From: Stramonita haemastoma
Lineage: Eukaryota; Mollusca; Gastropoda; Neogastropoda; Muricidae
Length of the DNA stretch: 45,000 nucleotides
NCBI GenBank assembly: GCA_030674155.1
Contig: CM060325.1
Location: 25,370,335-25,415,334 of the forward strand
Reading direction: 5' to 3'
In this document: one piece after another, positions 39,549-45,000 of the stretch
How positions within the stretch are numbered: the stretch's first letter is position 1
Layout of the letters: each line of letters starts with the position of its first letter
The notes under the pieces: model-generated
The model's database searches: none
Seen by the model: the letters and a program-made list of their open reading frames with translations, nothing else
What the model was told of the DNA's origin: nothing
Position numbers and translations under genes: made by a program

Positions 39549-40420
39549 CAAAATAAATTCGTGGGTTTGTCCTTCTCTTTATATTCTGAAGTAACAATTA
39601 CTTAACATGTGTAATGTGTGTTTGTTAGCACCCATCAGTCTCGGAAGACTATGGAGTTGCGCTCTAGTCTTTAGAGGCAAAGCCTGGGTAAGTAAGTATG
39701 GAGGGCCAGCTGTTACCCATGCAGCAGACCCCACCCTCTCCACGCCACTGGATTGGTCCATTGGAAAGGCAGTCGCCAATACGAATGGTTCCAGTACCGG
39801 ACATAAGATAAACCCAAATCCCATCTTTCAGAAAGAAATAAAGGAACACAAAAACACGGCATAAAAGCAGGAGAGTCATAATTTTGTTTATTTATATAAA
39901 ACAACGAACAGGGCCACACGATCGAGAAAAGGACAAATATCATCCAAGAGAAGAGAAAGAAAATGAAAGAAAAAAAAAACAAAAAACAAAGAAGAGAGAA
40001 AAAGAAGAAAGACAGAAGATTCCAAGCACTTGTGGGAACACAAGGTGGCACATATATACTACAACACAGCTCTGGCGGGCTGAGAAAGCAGTCCCCAGTC
40101 TGTGACTGACACCATAGGCATGACTCCTCGCCACACTAACTCGCACTCTGCACTACAATACAGAAACCAACAGCACTCCAAGGCTAAGAGAGGGAGGGAG
40201 GGAGGGAAGGGGGGTGAAGGGGGAGGGAGGAAAGGTGGGGGGAAGGGGAGGGGAAAGGACCGATATATTCTCGTCTCTCATCTTTCACACACACACACAT
40301 TTTCTGGAAGGTCAGAACTAAAAAGAAAAAAAACAAGCATCTTCTTTTTCCTCTTCCTCCCGTCACTTCATCAGCAGCGCTTAATGGACTAATTCCTCAT
40401 CACTGCAACCGCCAAAAGTT

Positions 40421-40422
<2 letters not shown>

Positions 40423-40506
<84 letters not shown>

Positions 40507-40550
40507 GACAGACAGACAGACAGAGACAGACAGACAGACAGAGAGAGAGA
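40423..40550. repeat. (GA)n(GACA)n microsatellite
   Basis: About 35 GA units then CAGA/GACA tetramers. The stretch 39840-40420 before it is purine-rich on the plus strand and lacks any gene. Confidence 0.95.
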
Positions 40551-40897
40551 TAGCTTCTAATGCTGTCTTCCTCCAAAAACTCAGAAGAAAAAGGCGAGAG
40601 CAGGAGCCGGGAAGAGGAAAGATAATGATAATAATAATATCACATCTGTCTTGACGGTAGCACATCACATCCTTTTGATCAAAAGAACAAAAGTTCAGAC
40701 ACCCACTAAAGCTGACGATCAATCACCGATCAATCACCGATCAATCACCGATCAATCAATCACCCAGGTGCCATCAAACATACGGTACAAATTCAGCTTC
40801 AAACAAATCACCTGGTTCAAAGATGCAAAAAAAACAAAAAAAGTTTAGAGAATAAAATCAACAAAGGTTGCATGAAGAAAAAACACGTTGAGAAAGT

Positions 40898-41072
<175 letters not shown>

Positions 41073-41379
41073 CCCAAACAAACCCATATCAGTGTTGTTC
41101 CAAAGCCTCTTCTTCTTTTGTTAAGTGTGGCATACTTAACTTTTTGAGTTTTTATAGCATGCTGGCCAACTATACAAAGTATAAACGTGTTGTTCACATC
41201 TGATCTAACTACAGACATACGTCAGGCATAAGTCAACATGTACAGGTACTAATAAAACCAAAAAAAAATTGTTGATCAATCCTTAAAAATCACATCACTC
41301 CTCGATCATTTGAAAAAAAGAAGAAAAAAGAAGGATGTAAAAATGAGCCTTCTGAGGGGAGAGAGGAGAGAGGGGGGGG

Positions 41380-41409
41380 GAGGAGAAAAGAGAAGAGAGA
41401 GAAGGAGAG

Positions 41410-41508
<99 letters not shown>

Positions 41509-41527
41509 GAGAGAGAGAGAGAGAGAA
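41380..41527. repeat. (GA)n microsatellite
   Basis: Third long GA array within 1.1 kb, also broken by GGA. All three have the purines on the plus strand. Confidence 0.95.
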
Positions 41528-41736
41528 CAAGAGAGAAGGACAGTGTGATCTCTGTAACCAGAGAATGATGTAAAAAAAAAAAAAAGAGAGATGTGGACGA
41601 AATGAAGGATACCTGTACTCCAAGATCACTGCCCTCCCATCTAGGGGAGGTGTGCGTTTCTATGACAACAGAGGGGTTGCAACATCACAGGGGCACGTGA
41701 CCATGCTAGTCTCCGGCCAGCCAGCTGCCCGGATTA

Positions 41737-41815
41737 CACACACACACACACAGCACACAGCACACGCACACGCATGCACGCATACGCATGCACCACGCAC
41801 GCACACACACACACT
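41737..41815. repeat. (CA)n with CG steps
   Basis: CACACA alternating with GCACGCAT and ACGCAC units. Confidence 0.9.
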
Positions 41816-41819
41816 TGGA

Positions 41820-43390
41820 AACGACCAGTGGAAAAAGAGGATATCATGTTCATAAGTTAGGGAAAAAAAGAGACAGGTCGAGGGAGACTCCAGTCACCCC
41901 AAATTCAAACCATGAGAACAAAAAAACAAAACAAAAAAAAAAAAAGGGGGGGGGAGGAGGGAGGAAATAAAAATAAATAATGATAATCATAATAATATCA
42001 AATCCTGCAAGGATCGCACATCCCTCCCCTTCCCTTGCCTTGCCTTGCCTTGTGGCAGGCTGGAGATAATAAAAAGAGTTCCAACTCAACTCAAGTCCCA
42101 ACTGACAGTCAGATAGGTTCTCTGGCCTGACCTGACAGCCACTCTTGTCTTGTCAGGGCCTCACACACAAGTCTCCAAAAATGAACACGCTGAAATTCAT
42201 CACAAAAAAAATGACCCCCCCCCCCAAAAAAAAAAAAGAAAAAAAAAGAAAAAAAAAATCTTTGAAAAAAAACCCAAACCAACCAACCAATAATCAAACC
42301 ATCATGCAGCAGTCCTCCTTTGGCCAATGTGTTGTGGACGTAAACAGAGTGATCAGCACAGGTGGTGGACGTAAAAACTTTGAATGAATGAATGACTGGA
42401 CTGGCAGAACAATGCTGTTTCGTTTTTTTTTCAATGTGTATGTGCAGTAACCTGCACGTGCGTCACGTCATCCCAGTCCACTTCAGTCTGACTGACCATC
42501 ATCAGCCGTGAAGCCTTTGCCATGATGGCAGTTAGTAATGCTAGGTAAAGGGGCTGGCAGCAGAGACGCCAGGGAGGAAAGGAGAGTGGGTGGAGGGGTA
42601 GGGGGTAAGGGGTGGGGGTGGGGGAGAGGGGTGGAGGGTCATCAGAAGAAGGTGACCAAAAATACCCAGACCATGAGGTGAAAAAATATCACACCCACGG
42701 GCTAGGTAGGCCAGCCGTTTTACCGGTACTGTCTGTATACAACACAAGTGACCTCCCTTTCCCTTTCTGAATCTCTTTGAGAGATCTCTAAAAAACAACT
42801 TCCAATCCACACAGAAAGTCAGCCACATACACATTATTCCCAGCCTGCCTGCTGACTTCATGATACATATTGCTGTGCACCGGAAAATGAACACACTCCC
42901 AAAACACAGACCATCCAAAAAACAAAAAAAAAAGGAGGGGGGGGGGGGGGGAACTTCCCTTCTGAGCCATCCCGCCAACATACAGAAGACTTCTGCACAA
43001 AACCCTTCAGCAGACACCCTCACTCTCTCTCTCTCTCCCACAAGACTGACTAACTATCACACGCTAAGACCATTCAAGGTCCCTCTGAAACAGACTGCTG
43101 ACAGAAAGAACAGAATGGCTCCCTTGTACTTGGAGAGATCACATTAGCAGCAAAACACTCCTGTATTTGGACGGACTAAGAGAGACAACCGGCTGGACAG
43201 CTCCTGGTCAGAGAGAACAAAGTATCCTTGCCCAGATACCCCCCCCCCTCCCTCCCTCCCTTACCTGAAACGTCATTCCACAGGCAGACACTACTCTTAC
43301 TGGGGACGGGGGGTGGGGGTGGGGCTACTCTGGGTGGACAGGGGGGATTTGCTTGTAAGAAACAACTCAGTCTGCCTATAGGACCTCACA
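41820..43390. other. no recognised gene; homopolymer runs
   Basis: Contains A runs (41933-41945, 42228-42258), C runs (42216-42225, 43241-43250) and G runs (41946-41954, 42938-42950). SINEs are absent from 39.8 to 43.4 kb, unlike the rest of the window. It might be untranslated sequence of a gene beyond the right edge, but nothing proves it. Confidence 0.3.
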
Positions 43391-44480
43391 CTGCTGTGTT
43401 TGTAAAGGGCGCAGGCAGTTCATGCACAAAGTGCAATAGACTCCCGTCCTAAAGTCTTCCTGTAAAAGGCACTCTGTCATCGAGGGTGCAGTCTATGAGA
43501 GGTGCAACAATGAGCATTTAAAGGGGGCCTCAGAACTTGCCTATCCTGGGACAGTAGAGTGTAAGGAGCATCTGTCAGCAATAGCTATATACTATGCCGG
43601 TCATGAGCAAATTACAGTCTACCTGCAAAGAGTAATAATAATAATAATAATAATACATGGAATTTGTATAGCGCTATCTCTTGTAAAGACAAATCAAAGC
43701 GCTTGCATTTGACCTACAGAGCCACAGATCATGCTGCCACCAGGCGCAAAGATCAACGACGAACAACGATGATCAACTGTTGTTGTCTTGTACTGTGTAA
43801 TATGCCCTGTAAGGAACGCTACGATCTGTATGCAAAAAGCAACTTCACCTGCATGCAAACAGCACTACAATCTGCCTTACCAAGGGTGCAGTGATCTTAC
43901 CTGTGTAAAGCACTCCAAGTCTTTTTGTTTTTGTTTTGGCAGAAAACTCAGTTTGTATCTGCCTGCAAAATGCATGCGTGTGTTCTATACCTTGCAAAGA
44001 AAATAAAGCATCTTTATGCTACAAAAGGGTAATTAATGATCTATCCACAAATGGATCTTTTAATCGATCTGTAAAGGGCACTAAAACCTGTATGAGACAA
44101 ATACTGTTAACTGTTTAGCTAGGGTCATTAAACATTGTGTTGGCAAGGGCATCAACAAAGTTTTCCAAAATGGAGCACCTACCTACCTAGTACCGGGCAT
44201 TGCAATCTTGTCTGCAACGGACAGTTAGTTAGGTAGCTTGCATGATGAGGCATTACAGCTTTTGCCTGTGAGGCCTGTCTACATAGAGCATCATCAAGTT
44301 GCCTGCATTTGGCACTTTGAAACATTGGTGTCATTGAACACTACAGTGTTGTAAAGGGCGCCGTCAATCTGTTCATTGCAGTCTGCCTGCAAGAGGCACA
44401 ATCTGTTTGCCTACCAAGAGATGACCCATCTGCCTGCAATGGGCACTACCTGCTTGCCCTTAAAAAAACCCCACACCACA
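43390..44480. repeat. old degenerate satellite, ~25-35-base units
   Basis: Recurring words CTGTAAAGGGCAC, CTGCCTGCAAA, GGGCACTACAATCTGCCT at irregular spacing throughout. Similarity between units is low, so this is an ancient array rather than unique sequence. Confidence 0.6.
43630..43712 (+). mobile_element. (AAT)n with GCGCT inverted motif
   Basis: An AAT run is followed by GGAATTTGTATAGCGCTATC and CAAATCAAAGCGCTTGCATT. The pairing of TATAGCGC with AAAGCGCTT next to AAT repeats recalls the end of a short element common in marine invertebrate genomes; from memory only. Confidence 0.35.
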
Positions 44481-44634
44481 CGCTACCCGCCTAAAAGGTG
44501 CCAGTCACCACCGTTCAGCCACCCTTCCATGAGCCTTCCAGAGAGATATCGTGACGCCCTGTGAGACCCTCAACAAGCTTGCATTGAGCACCACGATCCC
44601 ATGACAACAGCTGAAGCCTGCACGAGGCACCAGG

Positions 44635-45000
44635 GGCCTGCACCTGACTCCAGGAGCCTGCACGTGACTCCAGGAGCCTGCACGTGACTCCAGGAGCCTG
44701 CACGTGACACCAGGAGCCTGCACGTGACACCAGAAACGTGCACCTGACTCCAGAAACTTGCATGTGACTCCAGAGCTTGCACGTGACACCAGAAACCTGC
44801 ACGTGACTCCAAAAGCCTGCACGTGACTCCAGGAGCCTGCACACGATGCCAGAAACCTGCTCGTGACTCCAGAAACCTGCACGTGACTCCAGGCGTCTGC
44901 ACGTGACCCCATAAACCTGCACGTGAATCCCGAAACTAGCACGTGACACCACAAACCTGCACGTGCTTCCAGGAGTCTGCACGTGACACCATGAACCTGC
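44635..45000. repeat. ~20-base minisatellite with CACGTG units
   Basis: About 18 units of CCTGCACGTGACTCCAGGAG and variants to the window edge. At least a dozen keep the palindrome CACGTG (canonical E-box). The array continues beyond the window. Confidence 0.9.

Overview
The window is animal nuclear DNA, most probably from a marine mollusc; a gastropod is my guess. It is rich in microsatellites and minisatellites, holds several families of tRNA- and 5S-rRNA-derived SINEs and LINE tails, and its only convincing coding sequence is a chain of short exons with GT-AG borders. The species assignment is inference from repeat style and gene structure. There are no prokaryotic signals.

The main gene lies on the minus strand from about 35.4 kb down to 5.9 kb. 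I read it as a near-complete orthologue of SPIDR (scaffold protein involved in DNA repair, KIAA0146), a partner of RAD51 and BLM in homologous recombination in vertebrates. About twenty exons can be placed by splice sites, phase and similarity to the vertebrate protein as I remember it. Exons 1-4 (35.4-32.1 kb) give the Ser/Asp/Glu-rich N-terminus. Exons 5-8 (30.4-25.5 kb) give the conserved middle, with a GGLAEQL...REKSA...VWQHQ block and a YPPWQ motif. Exons 9-16 (23.9-13.5 kb) give the variable central part. Exons 17-20 (12.6-5.9 kb) give a zinc ribbon split over two exons and a short C-terminus. Sixteen of nineteen junctions agree in phase; the joins 6/7, 12/13 and 14/15 do not close with the sites I chose.

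The striking property is that the introns are packed with tandem arrays that touch the exon borders. At least a dozen splice sites have an array that starts at the junction, spans it, or lies within about 25 bases of it, so donors, acceptors or exon ends are copied many times. The clearest case is 8.6-9.2 kb, where the end of the zinc-ribbon exon is repeated as three 72-base, frame-preserving mini-exons, each with its own polypyrimidine tract, acceptor and GTAAGT donor.

Left of the gene (1-5.7 kb) are SINEs, a TIR element, minisatellites, a minus-strand exon-like piece resembling the first half of a class II POU homeodomain, and a short acidic plus-strand frame that runs into a 39-base array. 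Right of the gene (35.5-45 kb) I find no gene: only SINEs (two 5S-derived copies in the window), a LINE reverse-transcriptase fragment, GA-rich microsatellites, an old degenerate satellite and a minisatellite with a CACGTG in most units.

Three copies of a ~400-base TIR element with 4-base target duplications (353-745, 6088-6524, 30512-30906) form a small MITE-like family; the third sits inside a tandem repeat whose other units preserve the empty site.
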